DNA of 33,855 nucleotides from Bacteroidia bacterium (GTDB taxonomy: Bacteria > Bacteroidota > Bacteroidia > Bacteroidales > Prolixibacteraceae), in assembly GCA_026391655.1 (NCBI GenBank), contig JAPLDR010000043.1, forward strand, positions 1 through 33,855, given 5' to 3'. The translations under genes and the position numbers were made by a program. Below, in pieces: positions 26,801 to 33,654 of this stretch. The first letter of the stretch is position 1. Each line of letters opens with the position of its first letter. The notes beneath the pieces were generated by a model. It was not told the DNA's origin. It saw only the letters and a program-made list of their open reading frames with translations, and made no database searches.

Positions 26801-26852
26801 TGAAATCCGCGATGCAACAATAAAACATTTAAATACTGTTGAAATAGAATGA
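23811..26852 (+). CDS. Bifunctional GH3 beta-N-acetylglucosaminidase (NagZ-like) / class C beta-lactamase-like serine hydrolase
   Basis: A 1013-residue fusion with a signal peptide (cleavage near KSQSQ). The GH3 part (about 30-360) has the N-acetylhexosaminidase signature KHFPGHGDTKTDSH, with His214 and Asp216 of the acid/base dyad, and ITDAMNM with nucleophile Asp296; NagZ removes GlcNAc from GlcNAc-MurNAc units. A GH3 C-terminal-like domain spans about 395-600 (GASGKLPVSI near its end). The last 400 residues are a penicillin-binding/beta-lactamase fold with intact SVTK (Ser663, Lys666), YSD (Tyr785) and HSGFTG (His948, in place of KTG). The second half could be a D,D-carboxypeptidase, D-amino-acid esterase or other hydrolase of murein pieces; true beta-lactamase action is not implied. 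Unlike E. coli NagZ it is exported. The following gene begins one base after its stop. Confidence 0.93.
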   Translation: MLKNILIGLLLLLTVIFPLKSQSQVNLDKLVNHPWVDSVFNSLSPDERIAQLIWIDVSGDEDLQKQFHVAELIKKNNFGGLVFFEGTAVKQSQLINYYQSLAKTPLMIAMDAEWGPGMRLDEIIPFPYNMTMGAATDNELIRKCAAAMAVQLKRLGVQISFGPVCDINTEPLNPIIGMRSFGESRDLVTAKSLAYMKGLQENGIIAVAKHFPGHGDTKTDSHLSLPLLPYPRQRLDSMELYPFKRLSAEGIGGIMTAHMRVPALDPNGDGPSSLSNSAVEGVIRKEWNYKGLIITDAMNMGGAKLTGKTSSIDVQAIIAGNDVIEFPVDGEETIKAVKEAILKKELSWEDINLKCRRVLAAKYFAGLNHFQPVKIPGLVADLNSSESQFAQRLLVESALTLLENKNNLIPFQGLDTLHIAALSVGSLGVTPFQKMLCNYTKVDYFNLSEDFTEAELNGLTQKLNGYNLVITGIHSLYESKIRRTVKVGNLIHITPQRPYGVTENLENLLSRLSSVKNSVFVFFSNPYAINELKDFGHPDGMLIAYQNTTFSQELAAQLLFGGIGASGKLPVSIGNHYRAGEGLTISQPIRIKYTLPEEVGLNSVKLNGRIDSIVNNALLKKAFPGCNVLVAKDGKVIFQKAYGFHTYENRIPASLDDIYDLASVTKVSGALPAIMKMNEEGKYLLDVPFSTYWTDWKKGFLHPSNKSDITLREMLAHQSGIVPFIPFYRQSMNGKDLSGKWYSVASGDPYNLEVAPGLYLNSKFKNKVFKAIRKSPLKTRGKYVYSDLSIILTPEIIEKLSGMKFTDYLDQNFYGPLGATTITYLPSHKFSNDQIVPTEYDAIYRKELVHGSVHDESAAVFGGIAGNAGLFASANDLAKLVQMYVQFGTYGGKQYLKKSTLEEFNRVQFPQNNNRRGLGFDKPLIDNQKLDKHQAYPCPSATPQSFGHSGFTGTFFWADPSNGLVYIFLSNRVYPTRNNNKISDLNVRTEILQVMYDEIRDATIKHLNTVEIE

Positions 26853-26853
26853 G

Positions 26854-27876
26854 ATGATGCATCGAAAATACGAACCTGATTTTAACCAGTTATTGAAGGT
26901 ACTCCGATGTGAAAAGCCCGACCGACCTGTGTTGTTCGAGTATTTTACAAATGGTCCGTTAAACGAATACCTTGCAGGTCGTAAAAACGCTGATCCGGAT
27001 AATCTTGCAGAGACCATCGCGATTACGATTGAAGCCTTTACCAATGCAGGTTACGACTACGTCACAATTCCCTCGCGGTTCTACAGTGGTATGAAGTTCA
27101 CATTAGCAGCACACGAACAGAAGTCAACGGTTTCTCAAAATGACGGAGTTATGATTACAGATCGTGCCTCGTTCGAATCCTATCCATGGCCTGACCCTGA
27201 AAAGGGCGACTTTGATACTTTCTATCGGTTTGCGCCTCTGCTTCATAAGCAGATGAAATTTATTACTCCCGGACCAGGTGGTGTGCTTGAAAATGTGATC
27301 GATCTGGTAGGTTTCGAGCGGTTGTGCTATATGTTGTTTGAAGATGAACAACTTGTTCAGGATATTTTTGATGCTGTTGGTTCAAGACTATTACGGTTTT
27401 ACGAGATCCTTTCCTGTTTGGAAACTATTGGAGCACTGATAGTAAACGACGACTGGGGTTTCAAAACCCAGACAATGCTTGATCCCGATTCAATGCATCG
27501 CTATCTCTTCCCATGGCATAAAAAGATCGTTGAAGCAATTCATCTAAACGGAAAACCAGCCATCCTTCATTCATGCGGAAATCTTGAGACTGTGATGGAT
27601 TTTCTGATCGATGAACTCAAATACGACGCAAAACATTCATGGGAAGATTCGATTTGTCCCGTTGAAAAGGGATGGCAACAGTGGGGTGACCGGATTGCAA
27701 TTTTGGGCGGAATAGATATGGATTTTTTAGTAAGATCAACACCCGAAGCAATTCGCAACAGATCAATAGAAATGCTGAAATTAACGGGATCAAAAGGATA
27801 TGCCCTTGGATCAGGAAACAGCATACCTGCCTTTGTTCCTGTCGAAAATTACCTGGCAATGATTAGTGCGATTTAG
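26854..27876 (+). CDS. Uroporphyrinogen decarboxylase-family protein (methyltransferase-like), function unknown
   Basis: A 340-residue cytoplasmic TIM-barrel protein. LFEYFTNGP, TPGPGGVLENVIDLVGFE, NDDWGFKTQTMLDP, HSCGNLE (His239, Cys241) and ILGGIDMDFL place it in the URO-D superfamily, in the branch related to cobamide-dependent methyltransferases where His and Cys of HxCG bind zinc. True HemE motifs are not evident, so haem synthesis is unlikely. The start lies one base after the preceding stop (TGAGATGATG), with a second Met directly after, so it is translationally coupled to the GH3 fusion. Its substrate is unknown; the coupling suggests it handles something from murein or its uptake, but nothing in the sequence proves this. 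It ends the long plus-strand run. Confidence 0.85.
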   Translation: MMHRKYEPDFNQLLKVLRCEKPDRPVLFEYFTNGPLNEYLAGRKNADPDNLAETIAITIEAFTNAGYDYVTIPSRFYSGMKFTLAAHEQKSTVSQNDGVMITDRASFESYPWPDPEKGDFDTFYRFAPLLHKQMKFITPGPGGVLENVIDLVGFERLCYMLFEDEQLVQDIFDAVGSRLLRFYEILSCLETIGALIVNDDWGFKTQTMLDPDSMHRYLFPWHKKIVEAIHLNGKPAILHSCGNLETVMDFLIDELKYDAKHSWEDSICPVEKGWQQWGDRIAILGGIDMDFLVRSTPEAIRNRSIEMLKLTGSKGYALGSGNSIPAFVPVENYLAMISAI

Positions 27877-27884
27877 GTAAATTT

Positions 27885-28114
27885 TTACAAGGGTTCTCCC
27901 TCCATCACAATCTTGATAATATCCGGAATTTCCGATTCATTTGGTATATCCATGTTGGTTATGTAATAATATTCAAGTACAAAGGCTCCCAATTCATTGC
28001 ACATTTTTATACCGGTATCAATGACAGTACCATATCTATGCCATCATCCATAATATCAAACTGTTCAGACATATTAGCTAAAATCCTTTGTGTTTCCTCG
28101 TCTTTATCTTTCAT
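27885..28114 (-). pseudogene. Small acidic protein gene, frameshifted
   Basis: On the minus strand an ATG at 28114 opens MKDKDEETQRILANMSEQ and runs to a stop at 28007. In the next frame the sequence continues smoothly as DTGIKMCNELGAF and ends at a TAA at 27885 (end MEGEPL). Loss of one base near 28020 would explain the break; repaired, it would encode about 76 residues. Composition is acidic with no signal or membrane segment. It lies 46 bases downstream of namZ on the same strand and could be in its transcript. I do not recognise the family. Confidence 0.5.
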
Positions 28115-28160
28115 ATTGACTTGTTTTCAACCTATTAACTATTTAAAAGAGTTTATGATT

Positions 28161-29405
28161 TTAATAAAGAAAATATTTTTTTGCTCTCACTCTGAATGCA
28201 TCAATATCCTTTTCCCACAACTGGCGGATTGATTCCACAAAGAATGTTTTGGAGAATTCAAGACGAATCCTGTCTGTTCCGCAAACTTTGTCAAACATAT
28301 TAAGTCGTGATTTTTCACACAATTCAAAAACATTTTTTTCGGGCCAGAGTTTGTGGCATTCCTGTAGCACATAGAATTGAACCAGAGACAATTCTGCATT
28401 TTTGTAATCGGTGACATATACCTGAATGCCATGAACAACACGATCTTTTGAAACGCTGTAATACGGAGTAAAATGGATCGGACGAAACTGCATACCGGGA
28501 AGTTTCAACTCGTTCATGCTTTTTGCCAGACTGTCTGCATTTATCCATTCGGCAGCAAATAGTTGAAACGGCAACGTGTAGCCGACACCAATATTCATCA
28601 CATAAAGTTCACCTAAAATACCGGATATCGGGTAAAAAACAGGCGAATAGGTTTGTGGAATATGGGGTGACGAAGGTATCCATGGAAGACCTGTTTTATC
28701 AAAGGTCAACTTTCGCTTCCAACCTTTCATTGGAATTACTATAAGCTTGCATTTAATCTTGTTCGCCAACAAACCTTCTTCATTTAAATATATGGCCAGC
28801 TCACCTACAGTAAGTCCGTGAATATATGGAATTGGAAACTGGCTCACAAATGAGGTGTATGCCGGTTCGGTCAGACAACCTTCCATTTTCAGTCCGCCTA
28901 AAGGGTTTGGTCTGTCCAAAACAACGAATTCGATGCTATTTTCAGCCGCAGCCTCCATGGCCAATCCCAACGAACTGATGTAAGTATATGAACGTGAGCC
29001 AATATCTTGTATGTCATACACAAGTACATCAATATCGCGCAACATTTCGGGTGTTGGTTTTCGGGTTTTTCCATAAATACTATAAACCGGCAATCCTGTT
29101 TCTGAATCCTTAAAATTCGAAACAGAGGTTCCGGCTGAATAATCGCCCCTGACTCCGTGTTCCGGACCATAGAGTGCAATCAGCTTTATCTCTTTTGAAT
29201 GGAAGAAAAGATCAATGGTCGATTGAAGGTTCCGGTCAACCCCTGTTGGATTTGTGATTAATCCCACTCTTTTCCCTTTGATTGCTGCAAAGTTTTGCCC
29301 TTTCAGTACCTCAACTCCGGTTCTTACCTTTCCGGCTGAAACTGTTGTCGTTAAAAGGGAGAATAGTAACAAGAACAGAAAATGTTTTCTAATTTTGAAT
29401 TTCAT
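28161..29405 (-). CDS. namZ: Exo-beta-N-acetylmuramidase NamZ (DUF1343, GH171), exported
   Basis: NamZ removes MurNAc from the non-reducing end of peptide-free glycan, the partner activity to NagZ, which removes GlcNAc. The 414-residue protein has a signal peptide (hydrophobic core to about residue 21, cleavage near VSA-GK) and the full family pattern: GVEVLKG (30-36), GLITNPTGVD (48-57), GPEHGVRGDYSAG (80-92, with the conserved Glu/His), YDIQDIGSRSYTYISSLG (130-147), VLDRPNPLGG, PYIHGLTVGELA, GLPWIPSSPHIP and NIGVGYT. The gene points away from the transglutaminase-like gene and shares a 96-base divergent region with it. With the exported GH3 fusion it would free both monosaccharides outside the cytoplasm, so the permease would import sugars rather than large muropeptides. 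Confidence 0.94.
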   Translation of the reverse strand: MKFKIRKHFLFLLLFSLLTTTVSAGKVRTGVEVLKGQNFAAIKGKRVGLITNPTGVDRNLQSTIDLFFHSKEIKLIALYGPEHGVRGDYSAGTSVSNFKDSETGLPVYSIYGKTRKPTPEMLRDIDVLVYDIQDIGSRSYTYISSLGLAMEAAAENSIEFVVLDRPNPLGGLKMEGCLTEPAYTSFVSQFPIPYIHGLTVGELAIYLNEEGLLANKIKCKLIVIPMKGWKRKLTFDKTGLPWIPSSPHIPQTYSPVFYPISGILGELYVMNIGVGYTLPFQLFAAEWINADSLAKSMNELKLPGMQFRPIHFTPYYSVSKDRVVHGIQVYVTDYKNAELSLVQFYVLQECHKLWPEKNVFELCEKSRLNMFDKVCGTDRIRLEFSKTFFVESIRQLWEKDIDAFRVRAKKYFLY

Positions 29406-29426
29406 GACATATTTGAATTAAAAAAG

Positions 29427-29462
29427 TTTGAAATCAATGCAGAATGTTTACCTTTAAATTTG
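29427..29462 (+). promoter_or_regulatory. Candidate Bacteroidota-type promoter for the transglutaminase-like gene
   Basis: TTTG at 29427-29430 and TAAATTTG at 29455-29462 match the -33/-7 boxes of Bacteroidota primary promoters. The gap of 24 bases is slightly longer than usual. The predicted start would be about 33 bases before the ATG at 29502. Confidence 0.42.
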
Positions 29463-29501
29463 TATTACAACAATCGTAAAGATAAAAAAAGAGTTTAATA
29501 T

Positions 29502-30946
29502 ATGAAGAGTATTACAACTTACTTCGGCTTAATTATTTTAATCATAGGAGTAAGCTGTCAGCACCAGGTGCCCAGGTGCCGACAAGCCGCACACTCAATG
29601 ATATCGAAACGGCAGTTAAAAACGGCCAGTTAACGCTTGCGACCCGGTGGGCTGATTCACTGCTAAACAGTGGAAAAGTCGATTCATCGATGCAGATGAA
29701 ACTCACATCAATAGTTGATATGGCCGGACGGGTCAGAGCCGATTTTAATTTAGCAGAGCCTAAAGTAGAAAACCGTCTGAAGAAAGATTTTGGAGAATAC
29801 TCGCAAAATGACAGAGCCATGTGGGATAAAAATAACTGGCTTGAATACAGAATTTTAGATGGCGAAAAGCGTTACTTCAACCGGGCTGTTTCCAATCTTA
29901 AATTAATTCTCAAAAGTAAGCAGCCCAAACAATTGGGATCCCGGGAAGTGATACCTGATAAATTTTCTTTGTTCTGTCTGGAGCATTCACGCAAAGTGAT
30001 TAATTCAGGGAATTCTGACGGAAAGCCTGTCATCCCTGTTAAAATGAAGGTGATTTATCAACTAACGGTTAAAGCTGATGCGGTTCCTGATGGCGAAATT
30101 GTCCGGTGTTGGATGCCATGGCCACGCGAAACACATGATCGGCAAGGAGATATAAAACTACTTAAAACAGTTCCCGACAACCACTTTATAGCTCCGGATA
30201 CTACTGAGCAGCGTTCTGTATATATGGAGCAGCCGGCGTCAAAGGGGAAACCTGTTGTGTTTGAAATTCAATTCGAGTATAGGTCTGCGGCTCAGTACTT
30301 TGATTTAAACAAATTAAAAACCCTCCACTACGATACGACATCGGCAATTTTTAAAAAATATACAGCTGAACAATACCCTCAAATTGTATTCACTAACGAG
30401 ATTAAGCAATTGTCTGACAGCATAGTGAGTGGAATCACGAATCCAATAGAAAAAGTTAGAAAACTCTATTACTGGATTAATGACCATATCATCTGGACTG
30501 GTGCGCTGGAGTATTCAATTATGCCATTTATCCCCGGATATGTATTGAAGAACGGTCGTGGCGATTGCGGTATGCAGACCTTACTTTTTATGACAATGGC
30601 CAGGTATCAGGGAATTCCTGTTAAATGGCAGAGTGGCTGGATGATGCATCCGGGCGAAGTAAATTTGCACGACTGGAGCGAGGTCTTCTACGAGGGATTA
30701 GGTTGGGTTCCGCTTGATATGTCGTATAATCTTCAGAATTCAAAAGAAATCCGCGAGAAAGAATTTTATATCAGCGGAATAGATGCTTACCGCTTGATTG
30801 TGAACGATGCAATCGGTAGTCGGTTTGTTCCCAATAAAAAGTTTTTCAGGAGCGAACCTTATGATTTCCAGCGAGGTGAAGTGGAATGGCGTGGAGGAAA
30901 TCTCTACTTTAATCAATGGGATTACCATATGAATGTTGAATACTAA
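29502..30946 (+). pseudogene. Transglutaminase-like lipoprotein, frame broken by an 8-bp duplication
   Basis: The ATG at 29502 begins a clear lipoprotein signal (MKSITTYFGLIILIIGVSC, Cys at 19), but the frame stops early. The mature protein continues in another frame. Removing one of two tandem CAGGTGCC copies at 29565-29580 joins them exactly, giving CQHQVPTSRTLND and a 478-residue protein. The catalytic part is whole: NGRGDCGMQT (Cys353 in the repaired numbering), NLHDWSEVFY (His387) and VPLDMSY (Asp403), the papain-like triad. Exported bacterial proteins of this superfamily are often peptidases or amidases of unknown substrate; the neighbourhood suggests murein peptides. As it stands, a GTG at 29576 could start a 456-residue cytoplasmic form without a signal. 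The break may be decay, slippage-based switching, or an assembly error. Confidence 0.8.
29565..29580 (+). repeat. Tandem 8-bp duplication (CAGGTGCC x2) that breaks the gene
   Basis: Two perfect adjacent copies, 29565-29572 and 29573-29580, fall just after the lipobox codon of the transglutaminase-like gene. A single copy would restore the frame between signal peptide and mature protein. Confidence 0.9.
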
Positions 30947-30996
30947 AGTCCTGTTAAAAAACATATTGAAATCTAATCAGCGATTGAATTTAATAG

Positions 30997-31004
30997 TACA
31001 TTTG
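30997..31004 (+). promoter_or_regulatory. Candidate -7 box for the NlpC/P60 gene
   Basis: TACATTTG fits TAnnTTTG and lies about 40 bases before the ATG at 31045. No TTTG stands at a standard distance upstream, so the call is weak. The gene may instead be read through from the transglutaminase-like gene 98 bases upstream. Confidence 0.3.
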
Positions 31005-31044
31005 CATTACTAAAGATGTCATACAAGATACAAAACGCTCATTT

Positions 31045-32211
31045 ATGAAATTTATCTCTTCCTCTGTAGTTGTCATTTTCACACTTTTTCTAAGTTGCCA
31101 TCCAAGGTCGGCTGATTTGTTACAAAGTGAGATTGACAGTGTGGCAAACCGTTGGGTTCCTGATAAAAGAGTTGGAATTTGTAACCTCGTACTCGTGAAT
31201 GGACAAGGCAAAGAGTATATCCTAAAAGGCGAAACGTTGTTTCCCGGATCCAAAACAGAGGTATTACAACTGTTAACCAATAAGGGCCTCACAGTTGTTG
31301 ACAGTGTTATAGTTCTTCCCGACACGACTAAATTAGAAAAAAATTGGGGCTTAATATCTTTGAGTGTCGCCAATCTCCGAAGTAAACCTGCCCATTCTGC
31401 TGAGTTAGCTTCACAGGCAATCATGGGCACTCCTGTGCGTATTTTGAAGGAAAATGATGAATGGTTTTTAGTCCAGACTCCGGAGAATTATATAGCCTGG
31501 ACAAATAAATCATCAGTAAATCAAATGAATCGTTCAGAATTCAACGGCTGGAAAAATTCTGATCGGATGATGTTTACCGATACATATGGCTTTATTTCAG
31601 GAGATAGCAAGCTAACCACGGTAATGAGTGACCTGGTTGCCGGTGCTATTGTTGTTAAAAAATCAGAAAGTCAGAATATTGCAGAAGTTAGCCTTCCGGA
31701 TGGGAGAACAGGTTTTGTATCAAATTTAAAATGGCTGAATTTAAAACAATGGAAAGATACGGTTTCATTAATTAGTGATAATTTGATTGTTACGGGAAAG
31801 CGGTTTTTGGGCTTTCCGTATTTATGGGGAGGCACCTCTACAAAGGGAATGGATTGCAGCGGATTTTCAAAGACAATATATTTTCTCAACGGCGTTATTC
31901 TCGAGCGTGATGCCTCGCAGCAATTCAAACATGGTAAAGAGATTGATATTTCCTCTGGTTTGGATAATCTTCAAAAAGGAGATTTACTCTTTTTTGGTTC
32001 TTCGGAGTCGAAACGTATCACACATGTCGGCATGTACATTGGAGACAGTGAGTTAATACATTCATCGGGAAGAGTCAGGATTAATAGTCTTGATCCTAAA
32101 AGAGACAACTACAGTAAACATCTAAGATCTACTTTACTTGGTGCAAGAAGGATTATCGGATTTCAGCCTGAGCAAGGTAATTTGCCCATAAGGTCGCACA
32201 ATTGGTATTGA
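31045..32211 (+). CDS. NlpC/P60 endopeptidase lipoprotein with SH3-like domains (YkfC-like)
   Basis: Likely a gamma-D-glutamyl-diamino-acid endopeptidase that cuts murein stem peptides after D-Glu, releasing L-Ala-D-Glu. The 388-residue protein has a lipoprotein signal (lipobox LFLSC, Cys at 18), two SH3b-like regions (about 100-155, with VANLRSKPAHSAELASQA, and 170-235, ending GRTGFVS), and a C-terminal NlpC/P60 domain: GFPYLWGGTSTKGMDCSGF with Cys271, THVGMYIG with His327 and IHSSGRV with His339. This SH3b-SH3b-NlpC/P60 order is that of YkfC-type enzymes, which need a free N-terminal L-Ala and so act after an amidase. The next gene is a dipeptide epimerase, the next enzyme of the same pathway. 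Membrane-anchored and facing the periplasm, unlike cytoplasmic recycling enzymes. Confidence 0.92.
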   Translation: MKFISSSVVVIFTLFLSCHPRSADLLQSEIDSVANRWVPDKRVGICNLVLVNGQGKEYILKGETLFPGSKTEVLQLLTNKGLTVVDSVIVLPDTTKLEKNWGLISLSVANLRSKPAHSAELASQAIMGTPVRILKENDEWFLVQTPENYIAWTNKSSVNQMNRSEFNGWKNSDRMMFTDTYGFISGDSKLTTVMSDLVAGAIVVKKSESQNIAEVSLPDGRTGFVSNLKWLNLKQWKDTVSLISDNLIVTGKRFLGFPYLWGGTSTKGMDCSGFSKTIYFLNGVILERDASQQFKHGKEIDISSGLDNLQKGDLLFFGSSESKRITHVGMYIGDSELIHSSGRVRINSLDPKRDNYSKHLRSTLLGARRIIGFQPEQGNLPIRSHNWY

Positions 32212-32321
32212 TGTTAAATGGGTGCCGTGATTTGCAATCGCGGTAAAAAAATAAAAGCGATTTTAAATAGCCTGACCCCTGCAACCATAGGCCAAAACAT
32301 TTACAACTAAACAATCTTCAA

Positions 32322-33461
32322 ATGAGTAACAGACGTAATTTTTTAAAATACAGTGGGCTGGCAGCCGGCTCGTTAATTCTACCGAAAGCTATATCAGCTA
32401 CCGAAAGGAATCCAACCATCAAAACAAAATCAGGAAAACCTGCATCAATGAAACTACGTTTCCGTCCATATGATCTCCAGCTGAAACACGTCTTTACAAT
32501 CGCAAATAACTCGAGAACAACAACTCCTGTGATGCTTACCGAGCTGGAATATGACGGTCTCATCGGATATGGCGAAGCCAGTATGCCACCCTATCTTGGC
32601 GAAAGCCACAAAACAGCCGCAGAATTTCTTTCGAAGGTTGATCTTTCATCATATAACGATCCTTTTGAAATTGAAGATATCATTCAGTATATTGATAGTA
32701 TTGCTGTTGGTAATTATGCAGCAAAAGCCTCTGTAGATATTGCCTTGCACGATCTGGTTGGGAAAATAGTAAAACAACCGTGGCATAAACTTTGGGGACT
32801 GAATCGCACGAAAACGCCAAATACAAGTTTTACGATAGGAATTGATACACCTGAAGTAGTTAAAGAAAAAGTTAAGGAAGCTGAAATATATAAAATACTG
32901 AAAGTCAAACTAGGCCGTGAAAACGACAAAGAGATGATTAAAACCATCCGGTCGGTGACTAATAAACCAATTTGCGTCGATGTTAATCAGGGCTGGAAAG
33001 ACAAGCAGATGGCACTTGAAATGATTCAGTGGCTCGCAACCCAGGGAGTCGTTTTTGTAGAGCAGCCCATGAGTAAACTTGCTGTTGATGACATTGCCTG
33101 GCTAACCCTAAATAGTCCGCTTCCAATTATTGCCGACGAAGCTGTTCAAACAGTTAACGATGTTGCCGGATTAAACAAGATTTATTCCGGAATCAATATC
33201 AAGTTAATGAAATGTGGTGGTATGCGAAATGCCAATAAGATGGCACTTATCGCTAAAGCGATGGGTATGAAGGTAATGATTGGCTGTATGACCGAAACGT
33301 CATGTGCTGTATCAGCAGCTGCTCAGTTATCACCACTGGCCGATTGGGCTGACTTAGACGGGAACCTATTAATTAGCAACGATATATACGAAGGCACCAA
33401 AGTGGTAGACGGGAAGATTATCTTGTCGGATTTACCCGGTATTGGTATTCGGTTAAAATAA
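32322..33461 (+). CDS. L-Ala-D/L-Glu epimerase with twin-arginine export signal
   Basis: Converts L-Ala-D-Glu to L-Ala-L-Glu so that it can be hydrolysed and used. The 379-residue enolase-superfamily protein has the muconate-lactonizing-subgroup residues: KVK (Lys194, Lys196), metal ligands Asp220 (VDVNQGW), Glu247 (VEQP) and Asp272 (ADEAV), a lysine base in NIKLMKCGG (Lys294), and near the C-terminus DLDGN, the DxD motif that marks dipeptide epimerases by binding the substrate amino group. The N-terminus NRRNFLKYSGLAAGSLILP is a twin-arginine signal, so the enzyme is predicted to fold in the cytoplasm and be exported; E. coli and Bacillus homologues are cytoplasmic. It lies 110 bases downstream of the NlpC/P60 lipoprotein, matching the ykfC-ykfB pairing. 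Confidence 0.92.
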   Translation: MSNRRNFLKYSGLAAGSLILPKAISATERNPTIKTKSGKPASMKLRFRPYDLQLKHVFTIANNSRTTTPVMLTELEYDGLIGYGEASMPPYLGESHKTAAEFLSKVDLSSYNDPFEIEDIIQYIDSIAVGNYAAKASVDIALHDLVGKIVKQPWHKLWGLNRTKTPNTSFTIGIDTPEVVKEKVKEAEIYKILKVKLGRENDKEMIKTIRSVTNKPICVDVNQGWKDKQMALEMIQWLATQGVVFVEQPMSKLAVDDIAWLTLNSPLPIIADEAVQTVNDVAGLNKIYSGINIKLMKCGGMRNANKMALIAKAMGMKVMIGCMTETSCAVSAAAQLSPLADWADLDGNLLISNDIYEGTKVVDGKIILSDLPGIGIRLK

Positions 33462-33654
33462 ATTGTAAGGTTTTAGCAACCGGGTAAATATCTGGTTTAT
33501 ATAATCCCAAAGATTCCGCTGATTAGCGAAGATAAAAGATTGTTCCAACAGAATAAACCGGCGGTATATGTCGGAGAAACTTAGTCCCCAACTGTTTGAG
33601 AATTTTCGGAAAGTACCGTCAACCATTCTGTTGATCAAACCCAAACTATCATTA

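Noticed and set aside
26854-27876. HemE (haem synthesis) assignment
   Set aside because: The HSCGN zinc-type motif and the context fit the methyltransferase-like branch; typical HemE N-terminal motifs are not seen.
28038-28232. Plus-strand frame across the broken small gene and the namZ 3' end
   Set aside because: Antisense to better-supported frames.
32225-32243. Hairpin CCGTGATT/AATCGCGG after the NlpC/P60 gene as a terminator
   Set aside because: It is followed by A residues, not T, in the direction of transcription.
33453-33644. Minus-strand frame of 63 codons before the metallophosphoesterase
   Set aside because: No recognisable domain or ribosome site, and composition gives no clear coding sign; most likely chance.
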